Below, piece after piece: positions 24,450 through 34,094 of a stretch of DNA of 64,000 nucleotides. The position numbers and the translations under genes were made by a program. Position 1 is the stretch's first letter, and every line of letters starts with the position of its first letter. The notes beneath the pieces are model-generated. The model was not told the origin of the DNA. It worked only from the letters and a program-made list of their open reading frames with translations, and made no database searches. The DNA is from Streptomyces sp. NBC_01255 (GTDB taxonomy: Bacteria; Actinomycetota; Actinomycetes; Streptomycetales; Streptomycetaceae), in assembly GCF_036226445.1 (NCBI RefSeq), contig NZ_CP108474.1, positions 6,014,001-6,078,000 on the forward strand. The letters are read 5' to 3'.

Positions 24450-26921
24450 ATGGCGCAGACGACCACGGGCACCAGCGCGGAGACCACCAGGGAGGCGGCC
24501 GTCGAAGCGGCGCTCGCCAAGCTCGACCTGGACACCAAGGCCCGGCTGCTCGCCGGCCAGGACATGTGGTCCCTGCCCGCGCTGCCGGAGATCGGGCTGA
24601 GCTCCCTGGTCATGTCCGACGGCCCCATCGGCGTCCGCGGCGTCCGCTGGACCGCCGACGACCCGTCCGTCGCCCTGCCGTCCCCGACCGCGCTCGCCGC
24701 CGCCTGGGACCCCGCGCTCGCCCGCCGCGCCGGCCGCCTCCTCGCACAGGAGGCCCGCCGCAAGGGCGTCCACGTCCTCCTCGCGCCCACCGTCAACCTG
24801 CACCGCACGCCGCTCGGCGGCCGCCACTTCGAGGCGTACAGCGAGGACCCGTACCTTACCGGCGAGATCGGCACCGGCTACGTCCAGGGCGTCCAGGACG
24901 GCGGCGTCGGCACCACGGTCAAGCACTTCGTCGGCAACGACGCCGAGACCGACCGCTTCACCGTCGACAACAAGATCGCCGCCCGCCCCCTCCGCGAGGT
25001 CTACCTCGCCCCCTTCGAGGCCATCGTCAAGAACGCCCACCCCTGGGGCATCATGACCGCCTACAACCAGGTCAACGGCGTGACGATGACCGAACACCGC
25101 TACCTCGTCAACGAGGTCCTGCGCGGCGAGTGGGGCTTCGACGGCTACAACGTCTCCGACTGGATGGCCGCCCGCTCCACCACCGGCGACATCGAGGGCG
25201 GCCTCGACGTCGCCATGCCCGGCCCCGTCACCGTCTACGGCGAGGCCCTCGCCGCCGCCGTCCGCGCCGGCGAGGTCGAGGAGTCCACCGTCGACGCGGC
25301 CGTACGCAACGTCCTGCGGCTCGCCGCCCGCGTCGGCGCCCTCGAAGGCGCCCCCGCGGCCGTCACCGAGCACCCGGCCGCCATCGACGGCGACGCCCTC
25401 GCCCGCGAGATCGCCCGCCGCGGCTTCGTCCTCGTCCGCAACGAGAACGACGCCCTGCCCCTCAGGAGCGGCGCCGTCGCTCTCTCCGGCGCCGCCGCCC
25501 GCGACGCCCGCGTCCTCGGCGGCGGCTCCGCCCAGGTCTTCCCCGAGCACATCGTCTCCCCGCTCGCCGGCCTCACCGCCGCCCTGCCCGACGGCGCGCT
25601 CACCTTCACCATCGGCGCCGACCCCAGCGACGAACTCGCCCCCGCCGATCAGGGCTTCACCCTCCGCGCGCGCTGCCGTGACTCCGAGGGCCGGGTCCTC
25701 GGCGAGGGCTCCCTGCCCAACGGCCAGGTCCAGTGGATCGGCGACGACCTGCCCGCCGGTGTCACCCACGAGGAGCTCGCCTCCATCGAGGTCCTCGGCA
25801 CCTTCACCCCGCGCGAGTCCGGTGAGCACGCCTTCGGCACCCGCGGCCTCGGCGCCTTCACCCTCGCGGTCGGCGGCGTCACCGTCTTCGACGGCGTCCA
25901 GGTGATGGGCCCCGAGAGCGACCCCTTCGAGGCCTTCTTCGGCTCCCCGGTCGAGCGCGCCAAGGTCGCCCTCACCGCGGGCGAGACCGTCGAGGTCTCC
26001 CTGCGTCACACCCTGAGCAAGGAGTTCGCGGCCCCGCTGTCGGCCGTCATGTTCTCCTTCGTCCACCTCGGTCCGCGCCGTGACCCCGACGAACTGATCA
26101 CCGAAGCCGTCGAGGCCGCCCGCGCCGCCGACACCGCCGTCGTGGTCGTCGCCACCACCGAGCGCGTCGAGTCCGAGGGCTTCGACCGCAAGGACCTCGC
26201 CCTCCCCGGCCGCCAGGACGACCTCGTACGGGCCGTCGCCGCCGCCAACCCGAACACCGTCGTCGTCGTCAACGCCGGCTCCCCGGTCGAGATGCCGTGG
26301 CGCGAGGACGTGGCCGCGATCCTGCTCAGCTGGTTCCCCGGCCAGGAGGGCGGCGACGCCCTCGCCGACGTCCTCACCGGCGCCGAGGAGCCCGGCGGCC
26401 GCCTCCCCACCACCTGGCCCGCCGCCCTCGCCGACGTCCCCGTCACCGAGGTCACGCCCACCGAGGGCGTACTCGACTACACCGAGGGCGTCTTCATCGG
26501 CTACCGCGCCTGGGACAAGTCCGGCGCCGTCCCCGCGTACGCCTTCGGCCACGGCCTCGGCTACACCACCTGGTCGTACGACTCCCTGACCGCCGCCCCC
26601 GAGACGGTCACCGTCCGGCTCACCAACACCGGCGACCGCACCGGCCGCGAGGTCGTCCAGATCTACCTGGCGCCCGCCGCCACTGTGCCGATGGGCGCGC
26701 AGAGCGCGACCCACGACCGTCCGGTGCGCTGGCTGGCCGCCTTCGCGAGCGTCGAGGCCGCACCCGGCGAGACCGTCGAGACCGAGATCGCGCTGCCCCG
26801 CCGCGCCTTCGAGATCTGGGACGAGGAGAAGAACGACTGGGCGTTCGTCCCCGGCATGTACGAGGTCGTGGCCGCGCACTCCCTCACGGACGCGCGCCTG
26901 ACCGCCACCCTGGAGATCTGA
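24450..26921 (+). CDS. Beta-glucosidase, glycoside hydrolase family 3 with PA14 insert
   Basis: 823 residues. The GH3 N-terminal barrel carries KHFVGND and the nucleophile Asp237 (GYNVSDWMA). The second alpha/beta domain begins near ALAREIARRGFVLVRNE. A PA14-like insert (about 390-530; VTHEELASIEVLGTFTPRESGEHAF) interrupts it, as in family members acting on oligosaccharides. A C-terminal fibronectin-III-like domain (VTVRLTNTGDRTGREVVQIYL) ends the protein. No signal peptide, so it acts inside the cell on imported glycosides. ATG 24450 has GAGGAGG 7 nt upstream; earlier in-frame codons lack one. Divergent TetR is the probable regulator. Confidence 0.93.
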   Translation: MAQTTTGTSAETTREAAVEAALAKLDLDTKARLLAGQDMWSLPALPEIGLSSLVMSDGPIGVRGVRWTADDPSVALPSPTALAAAWDPALARRAGRLLAQEARRKGVHVLLAPTVNLHRTPLGGRHFEAYSEDPYLTGEIGTGYVQGVQDGGVGTTVKHFVGNDAETDRFTVDNKIAARPLREVYLAPFEAIVKNAHPWGIMTAYNQVNGVTMTEHRYLVNEVLRGEWGFDGYNVSDWMAARSTTGDIEGGLDVAMPGPVTVYGEALAAAVRAGEVEESTVDAAVRNVLRLAARVGALEGAPAAVTEHPAAIDGDALAREIARRGFVLVRNENDALPLRSGAVALSGAAARDARVLGGGSAQVFPEHIVSPLAGLTAALPDGALTFTIGADPSDELAPADQGFTLRARCRDSEGRVLGEGSLPNGQVQWIGDDLPAGVTHEELASIEVLGTFTPRESGEHAFGTRGLGAFTLAVGGVTVFDGVQVMGPESDPFEAFFGSPVERAKVALTAGETVEVSLRHTLSKEFAAPLSAVMFSFVHLGPRRDPDELITEAVEAARAADTAVVVVATTERVESEGFDRKDLALPGRQDDLVRAVAAANPNTVVVVNAGSPVEMPWREDVAAILLSWFPGQEGGDALADVLTGAEEPGGRLPTTWPAALADVPVTEVTPTEGVLDYTEGVFIGYRAWDKSGAVPAYAFGHGLGYTTWSYDSLTAAPETVTVRLTNTGDRTGREVVQIYLAPAATVPMGAQSATHDRPVRWLAAFASVEAAPGETVETEIALPRRAFEIWDEEKNDWAFVPGMYEVVAAHSLTDARLTATLEI

Positions 26922-26940
26922 CCGCGCGATCCCCACGACC

Positions 26941-26978
26941 GGGCCCCGGGACGGAACCTGACAACCGTCCCGGGGCCC
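26941..26978. terminator. Bidirectional terminator between beta-glucosidase and SGNH genes
   Basis: GGGCCCCGGGACGG (26941-26954) pairs with 26965-26978 over 14 bp with a 10-nt loop, ending 1 nt from the stop of the opposing gene. Confidence 0.9.
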
Positions 26979-26979
26979 C

Positions 26980-27885
26980 TCACTCCTTCGTGATCCGCCG
27001 GTACGCGAGCTCCGCGAGCCGCGCCTGGCCGTCCCTGCTCGGATGGAACCAGTCCCACGGGCTCAACTGCCCACCGCCGAAACGGAAACCGAAGACCGCC
27101 CCGCCGTCGTACCGGCAGCGCTCGTCCTCGGCGCAGACCTCCTCCAGGACCCTGTTGTACGCCACCACCCGCTCCCGCACCGCCGTCCGCCGCCGCTCCG
27201 CCGCCGGACCCAGGTCCTCCGCGTCGGCCAGCATCGAGCCGCAGATCCCCAGCTTCCACACCTTCAGACCCGCCGGGCTCAGCCGCCCCGTCGACCACAG
27301 GTGCTTCAGGTCCGGCACGCTCGACACGTACACCTGCGCCTTCGGCGCGCCCGCCCGCAGCCGGGCGAGCGCCGTCTCGAAGGAGAAGCGGAAGTCGGCC
27401 ACCGGGGTCATGAGTTCCGGCGTGGGCCGGCAGGCGTCGTTGGCGCCCATCATCACCGTCACGAGCTCCGGACTCTCGGCCGCCGCCCCCGCCATCTGCT
27501 CCGGCAGCTCCGCCATCCGCGCACCCGTCCGCGCCAGGTTCCAGCTGCGGGCGGCCACCTTCTCCGGCCCGAGCAGCCGCAGCGCCAGGCTGTTGACGGC
27601 CCTGTCCGTCCCGGTCGCCCAGGACACCTCGGGGCAGTCGGCGAGGACCGCGCAGGCGTCGAAGGCGCGGGTGACGGAATCGCCGACGGCGGCGACGGAG
27701 CCGGGGGAGACGTCCCAGAGGGACGTCGGACTCGGCGTGGGCTTCGGAGTGGTCCGGGCCGGAACCGGAGCCGCCGCGTCAGGTCCCCCGGCCGTACAGC
27801 CGAAGAGCACCCCCGCGCACAACAGCGCCGCCGTGGCACGGAAAGTGACACGGCGTGCGGTACGGAATGTGCGTCGACCGCGCAT
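26980..27885 (-). CDS. SGNH/GDSL-hydrolase lipoprotein
   Basis: 301 residues. Lipoprotein signal with lipobox LLCAGVLFGC, then a Pro/Thr linker and an SGNH hydrolase domain. Block I is AAVGDSVTRAFDAC with the nucleophile Ser; block III is MMGANDAC; block V is DWFHPSRDGQ with the catalytic Asp/His. It is probably an extracytoplasmic esterase or lipase anchored to the membrane. The start ATG 27885 is chosen because GGAGG lies 9 nt upstream; a longer in-frame ORF upstream is not supported. Confidence 0.87.
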   Translation of the reverse strand: MRGRRTFRTARRVTFRATAALLCAGVLFGCTAGGPDAAAPVPARTTPKPTPSPTSLWDVSPGSVAAVGDSVTRAFDACAVLADCPEVSWATGTDRAVNSLALRLLGPEKVAARSWNLARTGARMAELPEQMAGAAAESPELVTVMMGANDACRPTPELMTPVADFRFSFETALARLRAGAPKAQVYVSSVPDLKHLWSTGRLSPAGLKVWKLGICGSMLADAEDLGPAAERRRTAVRERVVAYNRVLEEVCAEDERCRYDGGAVFGFRFGGGQLSPWDWFHPSRDGQARLAELAYRRITKE

Positions 27886-28068
27886 CCTCGGCCCCTCCTT
27901 CGGCGTCCTGCCGGGTGAAAGGTTCGTGTCCACCGGCTCCCGGACCGACCGTACGTCACACCGATGACGGTGCGGCACGGTAGCTTTTCCCCCGTCGAAC
28001 CAGAGGCGCCTTCGCCGACGGGCTCCGGTAAATTACCTCACGTCACATGCTGTCCCCTTTTTGAGGGT

Positions 28069-28098
28069 TTGCGACGTTTTACTCCCGGATGCTGTTAA
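28069..28098 (+). promoter_or_regulatory. Possible promoter of the DUF3145 gene
   Basis: TTGCGA (28069-28074), an 18-nt spacer and TGTTAA (28093-28098) lie about 47 nt before the GTG start, in an unusually AT-rich patch. The 27886-28068 stretch shows nothing else. Confidence 0.35.
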
Positions 28099-28144
28099 CT
28101 GAGGCCGCTGGGAAGGCGAACCTCGTCCCACACTGGAGGTCCCG

Positions 28145-28639
28145 GTGACGACACGTGGAGTCCTGTACGTACACTCCGCACCGCGCGCGCTGTGCCCGCA
28201 CGTCGAATGGGCGGTCGCGGGTGTCCTCGGTGGGCGGGTCCAGCTCGACTGGATCCGCCAGCCGGCGTCCCCCGGCACCTGGAGAGCCGAGTTCTCCTGG
28301 AAGGGGCAGACCGGCACCGCCTCCAGACTCGCCTCCGCGCTGCGCGGCTGGCAGATGCTCCGCTTCGAGGTGACCGCGGAACCCTGCCCCACCGCCGAGG
28401 GCGAGCGCTACAGCGCCACCCCCGACCTGGGGATCTTCCACGCCGTCACCGGCATGCACGGGGACATTTTGATCCCCGAGGACCGGCTGCGGGCCGCCCT
28501 GGCGCGCTCCCTCCAGGGCGAGACGAAGCTGGAGGCCGAGGTCGCCAAACTCCTCGGCAAGCCCTGGGACGACGAACTGGAACCCTTCCGGTACGCGGGC
28601 GAGGGCGCCCCGGTCCGCTGGCTTCACCAAGTCGTCTGA
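28145..28639 (+). CDS. DUF3145 domain protein
   Basis: 164 residues spanning one DUF3145 domain (MTTRGVLYVHSAPRALCPHVEWAVAGVLG). The family is confined to Actinobacteria and uncharacterised. Its neighbourhood near the fab operon is conserved in relatives, from memory. GTG 28145 has GGAGG 7 nt upstream. It is cytoplasmic, without membrane segments. No function is assigned. Confidence 0.9.
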   Translation: MTTRGVLYVHSAPRALCPHVEWAVAGVLGGRVQLDWIRQPASPGTWRAEFSWKGQTGTASRLASALRGWQMLRFEVTAEPCPTAEGERYSATPDLGIFHAVTGMHGDILIPEDRLRAALARSLQGETKLEAEVAKLLGKPWDDELEPFRYAGEGAPVRWLHQVV

Positions 28640-28704
28640 TGGGCTTCACCGGCGCGTTGTAGATTCCGCCCGGGCGTGCAGGGGGCACGCCGGGCGGGAG
28701 AGAA

Positions 28705-30318
28705 GTGACACCTGAACACAGAGGGCCGACCACGGCCGTCGCCACGCTGTCGGGGGCCGCGTTCGGCGCGGCGGCGGTGCTCCTCGGGGCGGGCGTCGTC
28801 GCCGCCGACTGGCCGACGGGCTGGGCGGCGGTGGTGTGCGCGCTGGTTCTCACCGCCGTGGGGGTGACCGTCCGCGCGGCGGGAAGCCGTACGGAGCCGG
28901 CGGCCGCGAGCTCGGGTACGCCAGGCGCCGAGCCGGAGGACGCGGTACCGGGTGACGGCCCGAGCCTCGACAAGACCACCACGACCGCGCCGGTCGCCGC
29001 CTCCCGGGGCCGGTCCTCTCTCGTGGCAGCCGCCGTCGTCTGGGCCCTCGCCGTCCTCGCCGGCGGCATCTGGGCGGCCACGTCCGGGGGCGACGAGGGT
29101 GGCGAAGAGGCGTCGAAGGGCGGAGCGCCCGCGGTCTCGACCTCGGTCGCGCCGTCGACCTCCGCCTCGACCTCTGCCTCGACGTCCACCTCGGATTCGG
29201 CCCTCGACCGGACACCGGCCGTCGCCTGGACGGTCCCCGCCACCGGCCCGCGGGGCGACACGGGAATCGGCTTCTGGGGCCTCGGCTCCACCGTCGCCCA
29301 GGGGCGGGTCGACGGACTCTTCGCGTACGACGGTGCCCACGGCACCGTCAGATGGAGCGTGCCCGCACCCACCCGCGAGGCCCTGTGCGCGATGAGTCCG
29401 GACATCGGAGAGGGCGTCGGGCTCGTCGCGCACGGCCGGCACGAGAAGCCCTGCTCGACCCTGCTCGCGGTCCGCACCTCCGACGGCAAGGTCATGTGGC
29501 AGCGGAAGCTCGGCGGAAAGGGCCTCGTCAAGGACGCGCTCGCCGTCGGCGGCACCACCGCCGTCACCGCCGAGGACGGAGCCGTACGGGCCCGCTCCGC
29601 CGAGTCCGGCGAGCAGCGCTGGCAGCGGGCGCACCCCAGGGGGTGCAAGGCCCTGGCGCTCGATGCCGACGCCACCCGCACCCTCCTCGTCGAGCAGTGC
29701 GGCAAGGGCGCGCGGCTCCTCGCCCTGGACACCCGTACCGGCGCCCAGCGGTGGAGCCGGGACCTGCCCGTCGAGTCGGCGGCCACCGCGGCGGTCGTCT
29801 CCGTCTCCCCGGTGGTCGTCGCGGTCGACGAGGCGGACGCCCGCGGCACCCAGGCCTTCCTGGGCTTCGACGACAAGGGAGTCCCGACCGTGACGGTGCC
29901 GCTCAGCGGGCCCGAGGGCATCCTGTCCGCCCCCGGGGACGTGGGCGACGGCCGCACCGTCCGGCCTGTCGTACGCGACGGCCTCCTCGTCACCTTCGCC
30001 GAGAGCGCCGCGACGACGCCGAACCGGCTCGTCGCGTACGCCCTGAAGGACGGCCGGCCGGCGTGGGTGCACAAGGACGACGGCCAGTTGATGGCCTTCG
30101 CCGCCGCGCCCGGCGGCCGCGTCGCCTACCTGGACTACAGCTCGAAGGTCACCGTCCTCGACGGCACCACGGGCACGGTCCACATGGTCCTGGAGCCCGA
30201 CCCGGCCGGGCGGGCGGACATCTCCATCGAGCCGGAGCTCGTCGCCGTCCCCGGCGGCCACGTCGTCCTCAACCAGATCCTGGTCGCGGGCGAACCGGCT
30301 GCGCTCGCCCTGCGCTGA
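28705..30318 (+). CDS. Membrane-anchored PQQ-like beta-propeller protein
   Basis: 537 residues. Two to three N-terminal membrane segments (GAAFGAAAVLLGAGVVA, GWAAVVCALVLTAVGVTV, SLVAAAVVWALAVLAGGIWA), a Ser/Thr linker, then repeats of the PQQ-enzyme type (GLFAYDGAHGTVRWSVPAP, LLAVRTSDGKVMWQRKL, LLALDTRTGAQRWSRDL) that build an extracytoplasmic propeller. It lacks catalytic dehydrogenase motifs, so a binding or scaffold role resembling BamB is more likely than an enzyme. GTG 28705 follows GGGAGAG. A strong terminator follows. Function unknown. Confidence 0.8.
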   Translation: MTPEHRGPTTAVATLSGAAFGAAAVLLGAGVVAADWPTGWAAVVCALVLTAVGVTVRAAGSRTEPAAASSGTPGAEPEDAVPGDGPSLDKTTTTAPVAASRGRSSLVAAAVVWALAVLAGGIWAATSGGDEGGEEASKGGAPAVSTSVAPSTSASTSASTSTSDSALDRTPAVAWTVPATGPRGDTGIGFWGLGSTVAQGRVDGLFAYDGAHGTVRWSVPAPTREALCAMSPDIGEGVGLVAHGRHEKPCSTLLAVRTSDGKVMWQRKLGGKGLVKDALAVGGTTAVTAEDGAVRARSAESGEQRWQRAHPRGCKALALDADATRTLLVEQCGKGARLLALDTRTGAQRWSRDLPVESAATAAVVSVSPVVVAVDEADARGTQAFLGFDDKGVPTVTVPLSGPEGILSAPGDVGDGRTVRPVVRDGLLVTFAESAATTPNRLVAYALKDGRPAWVHKDDGQLMAFAAAPGGRVAYLDYSSKVTVLDGTTGTVHMVLEPDPAGRADISIEPELVAVPGGHVVLNQILVAGEPAALALR

Positions 30319-30326
30319 CCCGGACC

Positions 30327-30370
30327 ACGACGAAGGCCCGCCCCCGGTGCCGGGGGCGGGCCTTCGTCGT
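30327..30370. terminator. Strong terminator between the propeller gene and fabF
   Basis: A 20-bp perfect stem (30327-30346 with 30351-30370) and a GTGC loop. It separates convergent transcripts, 22 nt before the fabF stop. Confidence 0.92.
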
Positions 30371-30392
30371 CAGGCGTGGATCAGGCGTGACG

Positions 30393-31655
30393 TCAGATCG
30401 TGCGGAACGCCAGGACCACGTTGTGGCCGCCGAAGCCGAAGCTGTTGTTGATCGCGGCGATCGTGCCCTGGGGGAGCTCGCGGGGCTCGCCGCGGACGAT
30501 GTCCGCGTCGACCTCGGGGTCCAGGTCGTCGAGGTTGATCGTCGGCGGGGCCAGGCGGTTGTGGAGCGCCAGGACCGTCGCGACGGTCTCGATGCCGCCC
30601 GCGCCGCCCAGGAGGTGACCGGTCATCGACTTGGTCGCGGAGATCGCGACGTGGTCGAGGTCGTCGCCCAGGACCTTCCGCAGCGCCTTGATCTCGGCGA
30701 CGTCACCCTGCGGCGTCGACGTGGCGTGCGCGTTGAGGTGGACGACCTCGGACGGCTTGAGGTCCGTCGAGTCGAGCAGGTTCTGCATCGCGGCGGCGAT
30801 GCCCCGGCCGGTCGGCTCGGGCTGCGCGATGTGGTGGCTGTCGGCCGACAGGCCCTGGCCGAGGACCTCGCAGTAGATGCGCGCGCCGCGCGCCTTCGCG
30901 TGCTCCTCGGACTCCAGGATCACGACGCCCGCGCCCTCGCCGAGGACGAAGCCGTCCCGGCCGGTGTCGTACGGACGCGAGGCCTTCGTCGGCTCGTCGT
31001 TGCTCTTGGACATCGCCATCATGTTGGCGAAGGCGGCGATCGGCAGCGGGTGGATCGCGGCCTCGGTACCGCCGGCCACGACCACGTCGGCCCGGCCGGT
31101 ACGGATCATCTCGACGGCGTAGCCGATCGCCTCGGCACCCGACGCGCACGCGGAGACCGGGGTGTGGACGCCCGCCCGGGCGTTCACCTCCAGACCCACG
31201 TTGGCGGAGGGGCTGTTCGGCATGAGCATGGGCACGGTGTGCGGGGAGACGCGGCGAACGCCCTTCTCCTTCAGCACGTCGTACTGGTCGAGCAGCGTGG
31301 TGACACCGCCGATGCCGGAGGCGATGACGGAACCGAGCCGCTCGGGCGCGATCTTGTCGTCCTCGCCGGCGGGGGCGGTGTAGCCCGCGTCGGCCCAGGC
31401 CTCGCGGGCCGCGATCAGCGCGAACTGCGCCGAGCGGTCCAGCTTGCGGGCGAGCGGGCGGGGCAGGACGTCGCCGGGGTCGACGGCGGCGGTCGCGGCG
31501 ATCTGGACGGGCAGCTCCGCGAAGCGCTCGCCCTCCAGGGGCCTGACGCCGGAGCGCCCCGCGAGAAGACCTTCCCAGGTCGACGCGGAGTCGCCACCCA
31601 GCGGTGTGGTTGCGCCGATACCGGTAACGACCACGGTGCGATTGGTCGAGCTCAC
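30393..31655 (-). CDS. fabF: 3-oxoacyl-ACP synthase II (KAS II)
   Basis: 420 residues. The Cys-His-His triad is Cys170 (PVSACASGA), His310 (NAHATSTPQGD) and His347 (KSMTGHLLGGAGG). It performs decarboxylative condensation of malonyl-ACP with acyl-ACP in type II fatty acid elongation. It is the last gene of fabD-fabH-acpP-fabF. Start GTG 31655 (SSTNRTVVVTGIGATTPLGG) has GGAG upstream and matches Streptomyces FabF; a longer frame upstream is not supported. Confidence 0.95.
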   Translation of the reverse strand: MSSTNRTVVVTGIGATTPLGGDSASTWEGLLAGRSGVRPLEGERFAELPVQIAATAAVDPGDVLPRPLARKLDRSAQFALIAAREAWADAGYTAPAGEDDKIAPERLGSVIASGIGGVTTLLDQYDVLKEKGVRRVSPHTVPMLMPNSPSANVGLEVNARAGVHTPVSACASGAEAIGYAVEMIRTGRADVVVAGGTEAAIHPLPIAAFANMMAMSKSNDEPTKASRPYDTGRDGFVLGEGAGVVILESEEHAKARGARIYCEVLGQGLSADSHHIAQPEPTGRGIAAAMQNLLDSTDLKPSEVVHLNAHATSTPQGDVAEIKALRKVLGDDLDHVAISATKSMTGHLLGGAGGIETVATVLALHNRLAPPTINLDDLDPEVDADIVRGEPRELPQGTIAAINNSFGFGGHNVVLAFRTI

Positions 31656-31734
31656 AGGAATTCGTTCTCCATGTGTGTGATGGTCGGAATACGGCGCCAC
31701 CGCCGGGTGGCGGACCGAGTCAGCAGGGGCTGAT

Positions 31735-32001
31735 TCAGACCTTCGAGATGCCGCCGGTCTGGTTCTTCAGGATGTAGTCGGCAGCGTCGCCGACCGTCTT
31801 GAGGTTCTTGACGTCCTCGTCCGGGATCTTGACCTCGAAGCGCTCTTCGGCGGCGACGACGACCTCGACCATGGACAGGGAGTCGACGTCCAGGTCGTCG
31901 GTGAAGGACTTGTCCAGCTGGACGTCCTCGGTCGGGATGCCGGCGATCTCGTTGACGATCTCGGCGAGACCCTCGACGACCTGCTCCTGGGTGAAGGCCA
32001 T
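31735..32001 (-). CDS. acpP: Acyl carrier protein
   Basis: 88 residues, acidic, with the phosphopantetheine serine Ser41 in DDLDVDSLSMVEVVV. It carries growing acyl chains as thioesters for the type II synthase. Placed between fabH and fabF. An AGGAG lies just before the ATG (plus-strand 32005-32015). Confidence 0.97.
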   Translation of the reverse strand: MAFTQEQVVEGLAEIVNEIAGIPTEDVQLDKSFTDDLDVDSLSMVEVVVAAEERFEVKIPDEDVKNLKTVGDAADYILKNQTGGISKV

Positions 32002-32058
32002 GGTGGCGCTCCTTCTGTGATTGCTTCGGTAAAAGGGCTTCCGGAAGGATCCGGGTGC

Positions 32059-33090
32059 CTAGGGGAGGGTAACGACCGTCGCGGCGTAGACGAGACCCGC
32101 CCCGAAGCCGATGACGAGCGCGGTGTCGCCGCTCTTCGCCTTCCCGGTCGCCAGGAGCCGCTCCATCGCGAGCGGGATCGAGGCGGCCGAGGTGTTGCCG
32201 GTGGTCTCCACGTCACGGGCGACCGTGACGTGCTCCGGCAGCTTCAGAGTCTTCACCATCGAGTCGATGATCCGCATGTTCGCCTGGTGCGGGATGAAGA
32301 CGTCCAGGTCGTCCGCCGTGATGCCGGCGGCGTCCAGTGCCTGCTGGGCGACCTTCGCCATCTCGAAGACGGCCCAGCGGAAGACCGCCTGGCCCTCCTG
32401 CGTGATGGCGGGGAACTTGATCTCGCCGGCCTCGTTGAGGGGCAGCTTCGAGACGTCGCCGACGTGGAACTCGTTCCACGGCACGGTCTGCTTGATCGTC
32501 TCGGACTTGTCGCCCTCGGAGCCCCAGACGGTCGGGCCGATGTGCGGCTCGTCCGAGGGGCCGACGATCACGGCACCGGCGCCGTCGCCGAACAGGAAGG
32601 CCGTCGCGCGGTCCTCCAGATCCGTCAGGTCGCTGAGCCGCTCGACGCCGATGACGAGGACGTACTCCGCGGAACCCTCGACGATCATGCCCTTGGCGAG
32701 CGTCAGGCCGTAGCCGAAGCCCGCGCAGCCGGCGGAGATGTCGAACGCGGCCGGCTTGCCGGCGCCGATCTTGTCGGCGATCTCGGTGGCGACGGCCGGG
32801 GTCTGCTTGAAGTGCGAGACCGTGGAGACGATCACGGCGCCGATCTGCTCGGGGGTGATCCCGGCGTCGGCGATGGCCTTGCCGGAGGCCTCCACCGACA
32901 TGGCGGCGACGGTCTCCTCGGGCGAGGCCCAGTGGCGGGTGGCGATACCGGAGCGCGAGCGGATCCACTCGTCGGACGAGTCGATCGTCTCGAGGATCAC
33001 CTCGTTCGGCACGACCCGGGTCGGGCGGTAGCCGCCGACACCCAGGATCCGCGCGTACGGGGCGCCCTTGCTGGGCTTGATCTTCGACAT
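32059..33090 (-). CDS. fabH: 3-oxoacyl-ACP synthase III (KAS III)
   Basis: 343 residues. Cys122 (ISAGCAGFGYG), His268 (FIPHQANMRII) and Asn299 (TTGNTSAASIP) form the catalytic set. It initiates fatty acid synthesis by condensing short, often branched, acyl-CoA starters with malonyl-ACP. ATG 33090 (MSKIKPSKG) is used; an in-frame GTG at 33102 abuts the AAGGAG and is less likely. Spacing to fabD is 18 nt. Confidence 0.95.
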   Translation of the reverse strand: MSKIKPSKGAPYARILGVGGYRPTRVVPNEVILETIDSSDEWIRSRSGIATRHWASPEETVAAMSVEASGKAIADAGITPEQIGAVIVSTVSHFKQTPAVATEIADKIGAGKPAAFDISAGCAGFGYGLTLAKGMIVEGSAEYVLVIGVERLSDLTDLEDRATAFLFGDGAGAVIVGPSDEPHIGPTVWGSEGDKSETIKQTVPWNEFHVGDVSKLPLNEAGEIKFPAITQEGQAVFRWAVFEMAKVAQQALDAAGITADDLDVFIPHQANMRIIDSMVKTLKLPEHVTVARDVETTGNTSAASIPLAMERLLATGKAKSGDTALVIGFGAGLVYAATVVTLP

Positions 33091-33108
33091 GCTTCTCGAC
33101 ACTCCTTC

Positions 33109-34032
33109 TCAGACGGCCGCGTGCTGGGCGATGAGCGTACGGGCCGCGTCGAGGTCGTCGGGGGTCTTGAGGGCGACCGTGGCCACGCCCGGCAGGGCGC
33201 GCTTGGCGATGCCGGTGAGGGTGCCGCCGGGGCACACCTCGATCAGGGCGGTCGCGCCGAGCTCCTGGAAGGTCTCCATGCACAGGTCCCAGCGGACCGG
33301 GTTCGCGACCTGGCCGACCAGGCGCGCGAGGACCTCGGCGCCGGTGGCGACGGTCCGCCCGTCCTTGTTGGAGACGTACGTCACGGCCGGGTCCGCCGGG
33401 GACAGCTCGGCGGCCGCCTCCTCCAGCTTCGCCACCGCGGGCGCCATGTGGTGTGTGTGGAACGCGCCGGCGACCTTGAGCGCCACGACCCGGCGCACGC
33501 CCTCCGGCTTGTCCGCGTCCAGGGCGGCCAGCTGCTCCAGCGTGCCGGCGGCCACGATCTGGCCCGCGCCGTTCACGTTGGCCGCGGTCAGACCGAGCTT
33601 CTCCAGGTGCGGGACGGTCACCTCGGGGTCGCCGCCGAGCAGCGCCGACATACCGGTCGCGGTGACCGCGGCGGCCTCGGCCATCGCGAGACCACGGGTG
33701 CGTACGAGACGCAGCACGGCGGTGTCGTCGAGGACGCCCGCGAACGCGGCGGCGGTGAACTCGCCGACGCTGTGACCGGCGACGGCGCCGGGCGCTACGT
33801 CACCGAGGGCCGCGGCCGAGAGCAGGCCGGCGGCGACGAGCAGCGGCTGCGCCACGGCGGTGTCACGGATCTCGTCCGCGTCGGCCTTCGTGCCGTAGTG
33901 GACGAGGTCGAGCCCGATGGCCTCGGACCACGCCGCGATGCGGTCGGAGGCACCGGGGAGTTCGAGCCAGGGAGTCAGGAAGCCGGGCGTCTGAGCGCCT
34001 TGGCCGGGAGCGACGAGTACGAGCACCCTCAC
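33109..34032 (-). CDS. fabD: Malonyl-CoA:ACP transacylase
   Basis: 307 residues. GQGAQ near the N-terminus and the nucleophile Ser88 in GHSVGEF are hallmarks. It transfers malonyl groups to ACP and is first in the operon. GTG 34032 or GTG 34026 (VLVLVAPGQGAQ) is the start; the latter matches family N-termini but the former has the better-spaced GAGAG. It is 83 nt after fasR, with its own likely promoter in that gap. Confidence 0.94.
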   Translation of the reverse strand: MRVLVLVAPGQGAQTPGFLTPWLELPGASDRIAAWSEAIGLDLVHYGTKADADEIRDTAVAQPLLVAAGLLSAAALGDVAPGAVAGHSVGEFTAAAFAGVLDDTAVLRLVRTRGLAMAEAAAVTATGMSALLGGDPEVTVPHLEKLGLTAANVNGAGQIVAAGTLEQLAALDADKPEGVRRVVALKVAGAFHTHHMAPAVAKLEEAAAELSPADPAVTYVSNKDGRTVATGAEVLARLVGQVANPVRWDLCMETFQELGATALIEVCPGGTLTGIAKRALPGVATVALKTPDDLDAARTLIAQHAAV

Positions 34033-34094
34033 ACTCTCTCTTGCGGACGGCTCCCGGCGCCCGTGAGGACAAGGACGAAGAACCGTCGGGGGAA

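Noticed and set aside
30393..34032. Possible secondary-metabolite ketosynthase cluster
   Set aside because: The order fabD-fabH-acpP-fabF with fasR and single KS is the housekeeping type II fatty acid operon.
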